DNA of 38,353 bases from JAAZFZ01 sp035647435 (GTDB taxonomy: Bacteria > Bacillota > Clostridia > Oscillospirales > Acutalibacteraceae). The stretch spans positions 1 through 38,353 of the forward strand of contig DASRNM010000113.1 of assembly GCA_035647435.1 (NCBI GenBank), read 5' to 3'. The translations under genes were made by a program, and so were the position numbers. The notes below the pieces were generated by a model that was not told the origin of the DNA, ran no database searches, and was given only the letters and a program-made list of their open reading frames with translations. Positions 23,583-32,634 of this stretch are shown here, in pieces. Position 1 is the stretch's first letter, and each line of letters starts with the position of its first letter.

Positions 23583-23921
23583 TTGGATTGCTTGTTTTGC
23601 AAAATCATTAATGGTGAGATTCCATCCAAAAAAGTATATGAAGATGATGTGGTTTATGCATTTTATGACATAGACCCCAAAGCCCCGACTCATGTGTTGA
23701 TTATTCCAAAGGAGCACATTGTTTCTGCAGCGGATATAACCCCCGAAAACAGTGCAATTGTGGCACATGTTTTTGAAGTTTCGGCTAAGCTTGCAAAACA
23801 GCTAAAACTCGACGATGGGTTTAGGCTTGTAACAAATTGCGGCAAAACCGCAGGTCAAACAGTTTTTCATTTGCATTTTCATCTTTTGGGCGGTAGGAGC
23901 TTTATGTGGCCTCCCGGCTGA
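23583..23921 (+). CDS. HIT-family nucleotide-binding hydrolase (HinT-like)
   Basis: This 112-residue HIT protein carries the His triad HLHFH (His96, His98, His100) within GQTVFHLHFHLLGG, and Cys3/Cys6 at the N-terminus with His45 and His96 as a possible zinc site. HinT enzymes hydrolyse adenosine phosphoramidates in the cytoplasm. The start is TTG 23583 after ATGGAG. Length and the C-terminal WPPG are typical. It lies between alaS and comEC and is probably co-transcribed. Confidence 0.95.
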   Translation: MDCLFCKIINGEIPSKKVYEDDVVYAFYDIDPKAPTHVLIIPKEHIVSAADITPENSAIVAHVFEVSAKLAKQLKLDDGFRLVTNCGKTAGQTVFHLHFHLLGGRSFMWPPG

Positions 23922-23945
23922 TTAATTAAAAACGAGGTATAGACT

Positions 23946-26156
23946 ATGCCAAGACCTTTAGCTGTTCTAGGCATAACATATTTCTTTTGTCTTGCGATAT
24001 TATTAAAGTTCTCTTTAAAAGCTGCGTTGGTAGCTCTTATAGTTGCTTTGTGTATGTTTGTGATATCGTTTGTTATTAAAGATTTAAAAAAATCAAAAGT
24101 TTTGCCAACAGCATTCTTTTCGCTTGCTTTAGCGGCAATAACGGTTATTATCTCAAACAACTATTTGTACGAACCATCGTTAAAGCTTGTTGGTGAAAAA
24201 GTTGATATCCATGCTCAAATTGTTGATTTGCCACAAGAGAACAATGGCAGATATTATTATATTGTTAAGACAACAGAAGATGGGGTGAAAGTCAGGCTTT
24301 CGTCAAAAACTTTGCTTGATGCACAGCCTTATGATTATGTTGATTTAAACGCAACTGTTTATGTTCTCGGAGGAGATGAAAGTGCGGTAAAAGAATACCA
24401 TAAATCTAACGGTGTTTTTATCGGAGCCTATACTTTTGACGAGATTGAGATTACTCAGGCCGAAAAAAGACCGTTTTTTTACCACATATTAATGCTCAGA
24501 CAATTTATAAAAGATGCTGTTTATGATTTTTTGCCAAATGAAAATGGCTCATTGATAATCGGACTTTTGCTTGGCGACAAATCAGGTCTTGAAAACGAAA
24601 CAAAGCAAAACTTTTCATTTACCGGTGTTTATCATCTGTTTACCGTATCAGGGCTTCATATGTCTGTTTGGGTTATGTCTTTTCTTGCATTGCTTGAGTT
24701 TCTTAAAATTAAACGACGAACTGCGGCGCTTATATCAATGTGTTTTGTTTTCCTTTTGTTCGGGTTGACGGGGTTTTCATTTCCTTGCCTTAGAGCTGGT
24801 TTTATGCATTTAGTGTTGCTTTTGGGTTATGTAATCAAACGAAAACCGGATTCTTTGAACTCACTCGGGCTTGCCATTTTAATTATAACCCTTATAAATC
24901 CATTTGCTGCATTGAGTGTCAGTTTGCAACTGTCATTTTTGGCAACATTGGGTATTGTGACTTTATCAGCGCCACTATACAATTCGATTTTAAAGCATAA
25001 AACTATCAAAGTTTTTTCAGAATTTTTTTTAATAAAAGCTATATTTAAAATTATTTGCATGACCATTTCTGCCACAATATTCACAATGCCTGTTGTTATC
25101 AATTCATTTGGAACAATTTCATTGATTGCTCCTTTATCGAATATTTTTTTGCTCTATCCAGCAACATTGACAATGATACTTGGCGGTTTGGGTGCAATAA
25201 TGTCAAGCTTATCTATTTTTGCGTTTGTGTCGAATCCGCTCATGCTTTTTGCAGGTTTGATTTCAAAATATATGCTTTGGTGCACACGTCTGCTCGGGTC
25301 AATGCCCTTTGCGAGTGTGAGTGTTAACGAAGAATATATAAATGTATGGCTTGCGGGCGTATTAATTTTGCTCGGCATTACTTTTTTGCTTTATAAAAGC
25401 AAGGGATTTTTTGCAATAAGGCTTACATCAATTCTTTGTGTTATAACGCTTTTAGTGGGGATTTTGTCGCACAGTATTCTGTTCAGAAATGTTACAAAAA
25501 TAACTGTTGCAGACAACGGAAATGGAACTTGCATAGTAATCACAAAAGACGCACATGCATTTATGATTGGCTGTGGCGGTGATTATTTTTCTGCAGTTAA
25601 TGGAGTTGATATACTCAATGAAAACGCCGTTAAGCACTTTGATGTTATGCTTATACCAAGGCTTAATGACACCGAATATAACGCTGTTGTCGATGTAATC
25701 AAGCAAACTGATGTAAAGCATCTAATAACACCTCAAACAAATAATGAACTTGAATTTTTTGGTTTTTCTAGAGGCTTGACTGCAACGAAAGATGCTGATA
25801 TCAATTTGTGGGATAGCGTTTATTGCAAATATGAGGTTGGTACGGATTATTGTTACGCTTATATTGATATTGACGGCACAACTGTTTTGTGTGTGTTTAA
25901 TGCGGGGTGTAATTTAAATAAAATACCTAAAGAATATCAAAATTCTGATGTTTTGATTTGCAGGTCTGAGCCACCTTTAGGGCTTGAGCTTAGCGAATAT
26001 AAGAAAGTCATAATAAGTGCGGATTCTGAAAAATACGAAGCCTTAACAAACAGTCAAAGAATGAAAGATATAGATTTTGAAATAACCTCAGGTTTAGGGA
26101 ACATTGAAGTTCTAACAAACGGAGATTCATCATTATCAATAAGGAGGCAAAGCTAA
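23946..26156 (+). CDS. comEC: ComEC/Rec2-type DNA uptake channel with degenerate C-terminal domain
   Basis: The 736-residue membrane protein has N-terminal membrane segments, a DUF4131/OB-like extracellular domain (about 75-170) and the competence core with GLLLGD and FSFTGVYHLFTVSGLH, followed by about eight hydrophobic segments. The last 230 residues occupy the place of the metallo-beta-lactamase-like nuclease domain, but the usual LDVGQGD...DGG reads VADNGNG...GCGG, and the SHxHxDH metal motif is replaced by IPRLNDTEYN. It may therefore be a channel without nuclease activity (inference). The start is ATG 23946. The stop and the holA start share a base (TAATG). comEA is not present. Confidence 0.9.
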   Translation: MPRPLAVLGITYFFCLAILLKFSLKAALVALIVALCMFVISFVIKDLKKSKVLPTAFFSLALAAITVIISNNYLYEPSLKLVGEKVDIHAQIVDLPQENNGRYYYIVKTTEDGVKVRLSSKTLLDAQPYDYVDLNATVYVLGGDESAVKEYHKSNGVFIGAYTFDEIEITQAEKRPFFYHILMLRQFIKDAVYDFLPNENGSLIIGLLLGDKSGLENETKQNFSFTGVYHLFTVSGLHMSVWVMSFLALLEFLKIKRRTAALISMCFVFLLFGLTGFSFPCLRAGFMHLVLLLGYVIKRKPDSLNSLGLAILIITLINPFAALSVSLQLSFLATLGIVTLSAPLYNSILKHKTIKVFSEFFLIKAIFKIICMTISATIFTMPVVINSFGTISLIAPLSNIFLLYPATLTMILGGLGAIMSSLSIFAFVSNPLMLFAGLISKYMLWCTRLLGSMPFASVSVNEEYINVWLAGVLILLGITFLLYKSKGFFAIRLTSILCVITLLVGILSHSILFRNVTKITVADNGNGTCIVITKDAHAFMIGCGGDYFSAVNGVDILNENAVKHFDVMLIPRLNDTEYNAVVDVIKQTDVKHLITPQTNNELEFFGFSRGLTATKDADINLWDSVYCKYEVGTDYCYAYIDIDGTTVLCVFNAGCNLNKIPKEYQNSDVLICRSEPPLGLELSEYKKVIISADSEKYEALTNSQRMKDIDFEITSGLGNIEVLTNGDSSLSIRRQS

Positions 26157-27199
26157 TGGGACTGATAACGGAAAAAGAATTGAAACAACAAATAAAAAGC
26201 GGTAGCTTTGCTCGTGCATATCTTTTCTACGGTGATGAGAGCTACCTAAAAAAACATTATGTTGAATTAATATGTAAAAAAACTGTTTCAGACGATTTTG
26301 TGGATTTCAATTTTCATAAATTTGACGGTAAAGAGGTTTCAATTGACGAAATTGCGCAGGCTGTTGAAGCGTTGCCAATGATGAGCCCGATGAGCTGTGT
26401 GCTGGTTAACGATTTGGATATTGGCGCACTTAGTGATACGGATTTTGATAAACTGATTTCTGTTCTTTCTGATTTGCCAGAAACCTGTATTTTAATTTTG
26501 CACATGAACAGTGTTAAGACAGACAAAAGAAAAGGCAGCAAGTTCGGCAAGGCGCTTAAAGCGGTCGAGCAAAACGGTGAAGTTGTTGAACTGAACAAAC
26601 TTGGCTTGAATGACCTTGTTAAACTTGTGTTATCGGGAGCTAAAAAACGCGGGTGTGATTTTGAATATAACGAAGCAACTTATTTTGTGAACAGTGTCGG
26701 GTTTGACATGAACACTGTTCTCAATGAGCTTGATAAATTGTGTTTTTATGTTAAAAGCGGTAAAATTAATAAGTTCGATATAGACGAAGTGTGCATTAAA
26801 TCGGTTGAAGCAAAGGTTTTTGATTTAAGCAAGGCGCTTTTAAAAAATAACAGCGACATGGCGTTTTCGATTCTTAATACGCTTTTTTCACAAAAGGTCG
26901 AACCTGTTTTGATCTCGGGCACTTTAATTTCAGTATATGTTGATATGTACCGCGCAAAAGTTGCAATAACATCAGGGAGCAGAGCCGAAGATGTTGCAAG
27001 GCATTTTAACTATAAAAACAAAGAGTTTAGATTAAGAAACGGAGCCAGGGATTCATCTCGACTGTCGCTCACTCAATTAAGGTCGTGTTTGGATAAATTG
27101 AGTATGGCGGATGAGTTGCTTAAAGGTTCGGGGTTAGATTCCAGGCTGGTTTTAGAGCAATGCATGTCCGGACTTTTGGTAACGGCAAACAAAAATTAA
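26156..27199 (+). CDS. holA: DNA polymerase III subunit delta
   Basis: HolA opens the beta clamp in the clamp-loader complex. The 347-residue protein shows the delta pattern: N-terminal ARAYLFYGDESYLKKHYVEL, central VEALPMMSPMSCVLVND, and a helical C-terminus with VFDLSKALLKN and RNGARDSSRLSLTQLRSCLDKL. There is no functional Walker motif, as expected for delta. The comEC-holA order is common in Firmicutes. The start ATG overlaps the comEC stop by one base. Confidence 0.95.
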   Translation: MGLITEKELKQQIKSGSFARAYLFYGDESYLKKHYVELICKKTVSDDFVDFNFHKFDGKEVSIDEIAQAVEALPMMSPMSCVLVNDLDIGALSDTDFDKLISVLSDLPETCILILHMNSVKTDKRKGSKFGKALKAVEQNGEVVELNKLGLNDLVKLVLSGAKKRGCDFEYNEATYFVNSVGFDMNTVLNELDKLCFYVKSGKINKFDIDEVCIKSVEAKVFDLSKALLKNNSDMAFSILNTLFSQKVEPVLISGTLISVYVDMYRAKVAITSGSRAEDVARHFNYKNKEFRLRNGARDSSRLSLTQLRSCLDKLSMADELLKGSGLDSRLVLEQCMSGLLVTANKN

Positions 27200-27215
27200 G
27201 TTAGAAGGGTTTACT

Positions 27216-27812
27216 ATGATAAAAATTGAGCAAGCAGTCATTGTCGAAGGGAAATATGACAAGATTCGTCTATCTTCCATGATTGATGCAGTTATTATAG
27301 AAACCAACGGTTTTGCTATATTTAAAAATAAAGAAAAACAGCGACTTATTCGTAAGCTTGCCGAAAAAAGGGGCATTTTAATATTGACGGACAGTGACTC
27401 GGCTGGATTCAAAATTAGGTCATTTATAAGCGGAACTGTCCCTGCAAAGGATATTATTAACGCTTATATTCCTGACATTTTCGGCAAAGAAAAGCGTAAA
27501 ACCGAGCCTTCAAAAGAAGGAAAAATCGGAGTTGAAGGTGTTTCAAACAAGGTTATTTTTGAAGCTTTGTGCCACGCTGGAGCAACCTGCTCAATGACAT
27601 CACATGAAACAAGGAGAATTACAATAACTGACTTGTACGAATTTGGTCTTTCGGGCGGTGTAAACAGCAAGTCAAAAAAAGCTTTACTTTTGAAATACTT
27701 AGATTTGCCAGAAAGATTGTCGACAAGTTCCCTTGTTCAGATTTTAAATGTTTTTATGGAGTATGATGATTTTGTTAATGCCGTTAAAGCATGCGGTATT
27801 TGCGAGGAGTGA
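27216..27812 (+). CDS. rnmV: RNase M5-like Toprim protein (DUF4093)
   Basis: The 198-residue protein has a Toprim domain with the glutamate in VIVEGKYDKIRL and the DxD of ILTDSDSAGFKIR, followed by a DUF4093-type C-terminal half. This is the layout of ribonuclease M5, which trims 5S rRNA precursors. In Bacillus RnmV is about 186 residues and has the same order. The start is ATG 27216 with AAGGG upstream. It precedes ispF by five bases. Family is firm; the 5S rRNA role is taken from the family. Confidence 0.8.
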   Translation: MIKIEQAVIVEGKYDKIRLSSMIDAVIIETNGFAIFKNKEKQRLIRKLAEKRGILILTDSDSAGFKIRSFISGTVPAKDIINAYIPDIFGKEKRKTEPSKEGKIGVEGVSNKVIFEALCHAGATCSMTSHETRRITITDLYEFGLSGGVNSKSKKALLLKYLDLPERLSTSSLVQILNVFMEYDDFVNAVKACGICEE

Positions 27813-27817
27813 TTGTT

Positions 27818-28294
27818 GTGATAAGAATTGGTCAAGGTTATGATGTTCATCGATTGGTTTGCGGTAGAAAGCTTGTGCTCGGCGGGGTTGAGATACCATA
27901 CAAATTGGGATTGATGGGGCATTCGGACGCCGATGTTTTGGCCCATGCAGTTTGTGATGCCTTGCTCGGTGCTGCTGCCTTAGGGGATATAGGCAGTCTT
28001 TTCCCCGACAACGATATTAAATACAAGAATGCGGATAGTATCAAGCTGCTTGAGTGTGTTATAATAAAGCTTAAAGAAAATGGCTATGATGTTGTGAATA
28101 TTGATGCGACATTAATTGCTCAAGAGCCTAAAGTGAAGCCATATATACAGCAAATGAGAGAAAACATAGCAAAAGCGTGCAAGATAAACATTGATATGGT
28201 AAGCGTAAAGGCAACAACGGAAGAAGGGCTGGGGTTTAGCGGCTCTGGCGAAGGCATGGCGGCACATGCGATTTGTTTAATAGAAACAAAGTGA
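27818..28294 (+). CDS. ispF: 2-C-methyl-D-erythritol 2,4-cyclodiphosphate synthase
   Basis: IspF forms the cyclic diphosphate in the MEP isoprenoid pathway. The 158-residue protein is of exact family length, with metal ligands Asp9 and His11 (GYDVH) and His43, HSDADVLAHA, GDIGSLFPD and the C-terminal KATTEEGLGF. I chose GTG 27818, eight bases after AGGAG (27805-27809); the longer frame from 27791 would overlap the Toprim gene and has no ribosome site. It shows that the organism uses the MEP pathway. Confidence 0.97.
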   Translation: MIRIGQGYDVHRLVCGRKLVLGGVEIPYKLGLMGHSDADVLAHAVCDALLGAAALGDIGSLFPDNDIKYKNADSIKLLECVIIKLKENGYDVVNIDATLIAQEPKVKPYIQQMRENIAKACKINIDMVSVKATTEEGLGFSGSGEGMAAHAICLIETK

Positions 28295-28317
28295 AATGTT
28301 GAAAATGAGGTTTTTTT

Positions 28318-29217
28318 ATGAATTTTTGGGATAGTTTAATAAGCTTTTGGGAGAAAATTAGTTCGGTATTTTTATCTTTTCGTGTGCCGGATATTCTTGA
28401 CATTATTCTTGTTGCGTTTGTTCTTTATAATATTCTAAAGCTTGTCAGAGAGACAAGGGCAATTCAGCTTCTCAAAGGGCTTGCACTTTTAGGGGTGTTG
28501 TATTTTGTAATACTCACGCTTAACATGCAAGCGAGTTCATACGTGTTTCAAAGGCTTTTTAACGATATTATTATTGTACTTATTATCCTGTTTCAGCCTG
28601 AAATACGCCATGCGATTGAAAGCGTTGGCAGGAGCAAATTAACGAGCTTAAATATGAGCTTTTTCGGAAAAAGCAGTGAAATAGAAAAACGAGAAGAATT
28701 GATGAAAAAGGCTATTGTCGAAGTGTGCAGAGCTATAGCCGATATGAGTGAGAAAAAAATTGGAGCAATAATTGTTTTTGAGAGAGAAACACTTTTGGGT
28801 GATGTTATATCGACGGGGACTATGGTTGATGCCCAAATAACAAAAGAACTGATAGGCAACATATTTTATCCTAAATCACCGCTTCATGACGGTGCGTCAA
28901 TCCTAAGAGGGGACAGGCTTCTGGCGGCAGGCTGTATTTTGCCGTTGACACAAGACAATAAAATAAGCAGAGAGCTCGGAACAAGGCACAGGTCAGGCAT
29001 AGGTGTTACAGAACAAAGTGATGCCGTTGTTGCAATCGTTTCTGAAGAAACGGGGGCAATATCCTTTGCGCAAAAGGGAATGCTTGTCAGAGGAATAACA
29101 GACAGCATGCTGCGTGAAAAGTTAATTCTGCACTTGCTTCCAAACGATGATAATAAGAACGGCGACGAAAAAACGCACAGAATCAGAAACATTTTCGGGA
29201 GGTTCAAAAATGAGTGA
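28318..29217 (+). CDS. cdaA: Diadenylate cyclase CdaA (c-di-AMP synthase)
   Basis: CdaA makes c-di-AMP from two ATP at the membrane. The 299-residue protein has three N-terminal membrane segments (about 26-42, 52-68, 83-94) and a DisA_N/DAC domain with the catalytic DGA at 191-193 and RHR at 223-225 (GTRHRSGIG). c-di-AMP controls potassium and osmotic balance and wall homeostasis in Firmicutes. The start is ATG 28318 after GAGG. Its last codons overlap the cdaR start by 8 bases. In many Firmicutes glmM follows cdaA-cdaR, but not here. Confidence 0.97.
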   Translation: MNFWDSLISFWEKISSVFLSFRVPDILDIILVAFVLYNILKLVRETRAIQLLKGLALLGVLYFVILTLNMQASSYVFQRLFNDIIIVLIILFQPEIRHAIESVGRSKLTSLNMSFFGKSSEIEKREELMKKAIVEVCRAIADMSEKKIGAIIVFERETLLGDVISTGTMVDAQITKELIGNIFYPKSPLHDGASILRGDRLLAAGCILPLTQDNKISRELGTRHRSGIGVTEQSDAVVAIVSEETGAISFAQKGMLVRGITDSMLREKLILHLLPNDDNKNGDEKTHRIRNIFGRFKNE

Positions 29218-30496
29218 GAGAAAGTTATTAAGAAATTTTCTATATGACAACAGGATTATATTTATTCTATCAGTCATTTTTGCGATAATCTTTTGGGTTT
29301 TCGTTGCTCTTAAATATAGCCCTGAAGAAGTTAGAATTGTTTCTGATGTTCCTGTAATTATTGAACTTGAAAACAGCGTGCCTAGCCAATTTGGGCTTGA
29401 AATTTTCGGCAAATCGGACTTCTCTGTCAATGTAACAGTTGTCGGTAAAAGGTATCAGGTTAGCACAAATGCGTTGTCAGCAGACGATTTTATAGCAATT
29501 GCTCAGACAAGCTATGTTGATTCTGCAGGTAAGCATACCTTGCAGATTAAGGTTGCTTCCAGAAACGATAATGACGATTATGAAATTGTAGGCTTTGAGG
29601 ATGAAAATATTGAGGTTTACTTTGACACTTATTCAGAGGGGGAATACACTCTTGTCGCTGATATTGAGGGTGAAAATTATCTTCCCAACGGCTATGCTGA
29701 ACAAGAAAGTATATTGTCTAACAACAAGGTTATGATTGGTGGACCTACACGAGAAATAGCGAAAATTGACCGTGTTGTTGCAAGGGTTTCGGTCAATGAA
29801 ACATTAACACAGACCACCACTTTTAAGTCCGAAATAATTCCTATGAACGAATATGGTGGAACATTAAGATATTTAACGATTGATGCGGATGGAATTGATA
29901 TTACAGTGACGCTACCCATTCTAAAGGTTGTGGATGTTAAACCTGTCATATCATTTAAAAATGCACCTGCGGATTATCTCATAACTCCGCTTTTATATAC
30001 ATGCACACCGACGAAGGTTAAATTAGGCATACCCGAGGCATCTATTGATGATTCTGGTGAGTTTAACATCGGAACAATAGATTTCAGTGAGTTATTGCCA
30101 GGTAAAAACACTTTTGTGATTTACTCGTCCGATATTACAGGCGGAGTTGTTATAGGTGATATAAAGGAATTTGAGGTAATTGTGAAGATTCCCAATGTTG
30201 ATATAGAAACCATGAGCATTGACGCTCAAGATATAAGAGTCAGCAATATTCCTTCAAATTACAATTTAAAAGTAACTCAAATCGGCAAAATTAAGGTTAA
30301 AGTGATAGGCACTAAGCAAAACTTTGATAAAATTGATTTAAGTGATATTTCTGCGTCAATAGTTGAACCGGGCAAGTTGGAGAGTGGAATTCAAAACGCT
30401 GAAATGCGTTTACACCTAAACTCATCCGACAGTGCTTGGATAAGCGGAGTTTACAACGTTAAAATAAACGCTGTTGAAAAAGAAATTACAGAATAA
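29210..30496 (+). CDS. cdaR: YbbR-domain protein CdaR, regulator of CdaA
   Basis: The 428-residue protein has a short cytoplasmic N-terminus, one membrane segment (about 14-37) and an extracytoplasmic chain of YbbR-like beta domains with repeated motifs such as VNVTVVGKRYQVS and IKVKVIGTKQNFDKI. CdaR binds CdaA and adjusts its activity. I start at ATG 29210 with GGGAGG at 29198-29203; the frame is open to 29147 but that part lies within cdaA. The overlap with cdaA suggests coupled translation, and the lipoprotein gene follows after 33 bases. Confidence 0.93.
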   Translation: MSERKLLRNFLYDNRIIFILSVIFAIIFWVFVALKYSPEEVRIVSDVPVIIELENSVPSQFGLEIFGKSDFSVNVTVVGKRYQVSTNALSADDFIAIAQTSYVDSAGKHTLQIKVASRNDNDDYEIVGFEDENIEVYFDTYSEGEYTLVADIEGENYLPNGYAEQESILSNNKVMIGGPTREIAKIDRVVARVSVNETLTQTTTFKSEIIPMNEYGGTLRYLTIDADGIDITVTLPILKVVDVKPVISFKNAPADYLITPLLYTCTPTKVKLGIPEASIDDSGEFNIGTIDFSELLPGKNTFVIYSSDITGGVVIGDIKEFEVIVKIPNVDIETMSIDAQDIRVSNIPSNYNLKVTQIGKIKVKVIGTKQNFDKIDLSDISASIVEPGKLESGIQNAEMRLHLNSSDSAWISGVYNVKINAVEKEITE

Positions 30497-30529
30497 CTTA
30501 TTTTAAAACTCACAGAAGGGGGCGTAGGT

Positions 30530-31903
30530 TTGAAAAGAAGAATAGTAGCATTTGTTTTGCTAGTGTTTCTTAGCGTTCAGTTTTCGGGTTGTTCATTGCA
30601 GTTTGTTTCAATTGACAAGCTTATGCATCCCCCTAAGCTTTATGGTGACAACACCGAGCTTCAAGATGCTTTTGAAAAGGCTGTCGGTGCAGATGTTACA
30701 TTGAAATCTCCGAATTCGGGCAACTATAAATCGGCATTTATTTTTTATGACATTGATAGTGATGGCGACGATGAAGTGTTCGTTTTTTATGTCAAAAATA
30801 GTGATAAAAGCGTTGTTAGAATGCAGGTAATGGACAAGAAAGATAATGAATGGGTTGCGGTAAGTGAGTTTGTCGGTTCGGGCAGTGAAGTGCATTCTAT
30901 TGAATTTGTTGATTTAAACGGTGATGGAATTTCAGAGGTATTGGTAAGCTGGAATATTTTAGAGAAAAAGGGTAATCGAATACTTACAGTTTACAGATTT
31001 GATGTCAATGACTATATAATTGCCGCAAGTGCCATATGTACAGAGAACTTCACAGTTATGAAAACTGTGGATATTGACAGCGATAGTTATAAAGAAATCT
31101 TTTTAATATTATTGGATTTGACTTCAGAGGTTCCTCAATCTGTGGCAAGAGTTCTGAAAATGACGGATAATAAAATTACCCTTTCAGGCGAAACGAAGCT
31201 TGACGGGAATGTAAGCGGTTACTCATCAATAAACACAGTTGTAAGTCAAACTGATAATATTCTCAAGCTTTATATTGATGCCTACAAAGGTGAATCTCAA
31301 ATGATTACCGAGGTGGTTTTTTGGAATCAGGACACGGGCGTTCTTGAAGCACCGCTGATTGATGAACAAACACAATCAAATATTGTCACATGGAGAAGTA
31401 CACATATTCCGACATATGACATTAACGGTGACGGAGAAATTGAAATTCCTGCACAAACTGAAATGCCCGGAGGGGTTGCAAAACAAGTTTTCTCAGATAA
31501 GGACAAGCCTTTTTATGTAACGAAGTGGTATAAGCTCAAAGGCAAGGAATTAATTGAGGTCGAACAGAATGCTGTTAATTATGACTGTAAATATATATTC
31601 GATTTTTCTGCTCAATTTAAAGATTATATCGCAATATACAGTGGGGTGCAGGGTAAAGAATGGAAGGTGTTTCTTTACAATAAAAGTGACGCAAAGTTAG
31701 GTTCATTGTTGTTCACAATATCCTGTGTGGATAAAGGTGTTTGGAACAAGTCGGCGCAGGAGGATTACTACGGGTTTAACTTATTGTTTGAAAACGACGA
31801 ATATGACACCGCAATTGCAGCGTCAATTACACAAGCAGGTAAAGATTATGGTCTGAACTTTAATAAACTTGATAATTTAATTACAATTTTTGATGAGGGG
31901 TGA
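30530..31903 (+). CDS. Lipoprotein with Asp-rich calcium-binding-like loops
   Basis: This 457-residue protein has a signal peptide and a lipobox ending at Cys21 (VQFSGC), so it should be anchored on the outer face of the membrane. Four loops of the type DxDxDG...E occur: DIDSDGDDE (74-82), DLNGDGISE (128-136), DIDSDSYKE (181-189) and DINGDGEIE (297-305). They resemble FG-GAP/VCBS or dockerin-like calcium loops in a beta-propeller-like protein. No enzyme motif is seen and I do not recognise a named family. The start is TTG 30530 after AGAAGGGGG. It sits between cdaR and a two-component system, with only four bases to the regulator, so a sensing or envelope role is inferred. Confidence 0.75.
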   Translation: MKRRIVAFVLLVFLSVQFSGCSLQFVSIDKLMHPPKLYGDNTELQDAFEKAVGADVTLKSPNSGNYKSAFIFYDIDSDGDDEVFVFYVKNSDKSVVRMQVMDKKDNEWVAVSEFVGSGSEVHSIEFVDLNGDGISEVLVSWNILEKKGNRILTVYRFDVNDYIIAASAICTENFTVMKTVDIDSDSYKEIFLILLDLTSEVPQSVARVLKMTDNKITLSGETKLDGNVSGYSSINTVVSQTDNILKLYIDAYKGESQMITEVVFWNQDTGVLEAPLIDEQTQSNIVTWRSTHIPTYDINGDGEIEIPAQTEMPGGVAKQVFSDKDKPFYVTKWYKLKGKELIEVEQNAVNYDCKYIFDFSAQFKDYIAIYSGVQGKEWKVFLYNKSDAKLGSLLFTISCVDKGVWNKSAQEDYYGFNLLFENDEYDTAIAASITQAGKDYGLNFNKLDNLITIFDEG

Positions 31904-31907
31904 AGAT

Positions 31908-32606
31908 TTGAAAAGGGTATTGGTAGCCGAAGATGAAAGCTCTATAAGGGAATTTATTGTTATAAACCTTAAGCACAATGGTTACGACGTTGTAGATGTT
32001 GATGACGGTGCAAAGGCACTCGACGAATATTTTTCAAGTAATGAGAATTTTGATATTGCCCTTCTTGACATTATGATGCCAGAGGTTGACGGCCTTGAAG
32101 TTTGTAAAAGGTTGCGTGAAGACAATAAGTACATCGGCATAATAATGCTCACAGCAAAAACGCAGGAAATGGATAAGGTCAGTTGTTTGTTGATGGGGGC
32201 AGATGATTATATAACAAAACCGTTTTCACCCTCAGAGTTGGTAGCGAGGTTGGATGCAGTATACCGCCGTGTCGCAATGAACTCCAACAACAATCAAAAC
32301 ACAAATAACACCCTTGATTCGGGGGATTTTGCTTTAAACTTAAGAAATCGCTCCTTATCGCATAGGGGTGAAATGGTTGAGTTGACACAGGTTGAGTTTC
32401 AGATTATGGAGTATTTTTTTGAAAATCAAGGTGTTGCATTGAGCAGGACAGATATACTCAAAAAAGTTTGGGGCGAAGGAAGAATTGGTGAAGAAAAGAT
32501 TGTAGATGTTAATATAAGAAGATTGAGGATGAAGATTGAGGACGAGCCGTCTTCTCCAAAGCATATTGTTACAATCTGGGGTGTAGGGTATAAATGGGTC
32601 AACTAA
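31908..32606 (+). CDS. OmpR/PhoP-family response regulator
   Basis: The 232-residue protein has a receiver domain with acidic pair Glu8-Asp9, phosphorylation site Asp54 (ALLDIMMP), Thr in MLTAKT and Lys in ITKPFSP, then a winged-helix DNA-binding domain (LTQVEFQIMEYFF; NIRRLRMKIE; IWGVGYKW). I chose TTG 31908, seven bases after GAGGGG, because the ribosome site overlaps the preceding stop; TTG 31890 and ATG 31893 are alternatives giving a few more residues. The histidine kinase follows after 28 bases and is its likely partner. The regulon cannot be told from the sequence. Confidence 0.94.
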   Translation: MKRVLVAEDESSIREFIVINLKHNGYDVVDVDDGAKALDEYFSSNENFDIALLDIMMPEVDGLEVCKRLREDNKYIGIIMLTAKTQEMDKVSCLLMGADDYITKPFSPSELVARLDAVYRRVAMNSNNNQNTNNTLDSGDFALNLRNRSLSHRGEMVELTQVEFQIMEYFFENQGVALSRTDILKKVWGEGRIGEEKIVDVNIRRLRMKIEDEPSSPKHIVTIWGVGYKWVN

Positions 32607-32634
32607 AAACGGATGTTTGAAAGGTGGTGTATGC

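Noticed and set aside
25497..26156. ComEC as a frameshifted pseudogene
   Set aside because: The frame is continuous with normal codon use to a stop coupled to holA; the C-terminal change looks like divergence, not a recent break.
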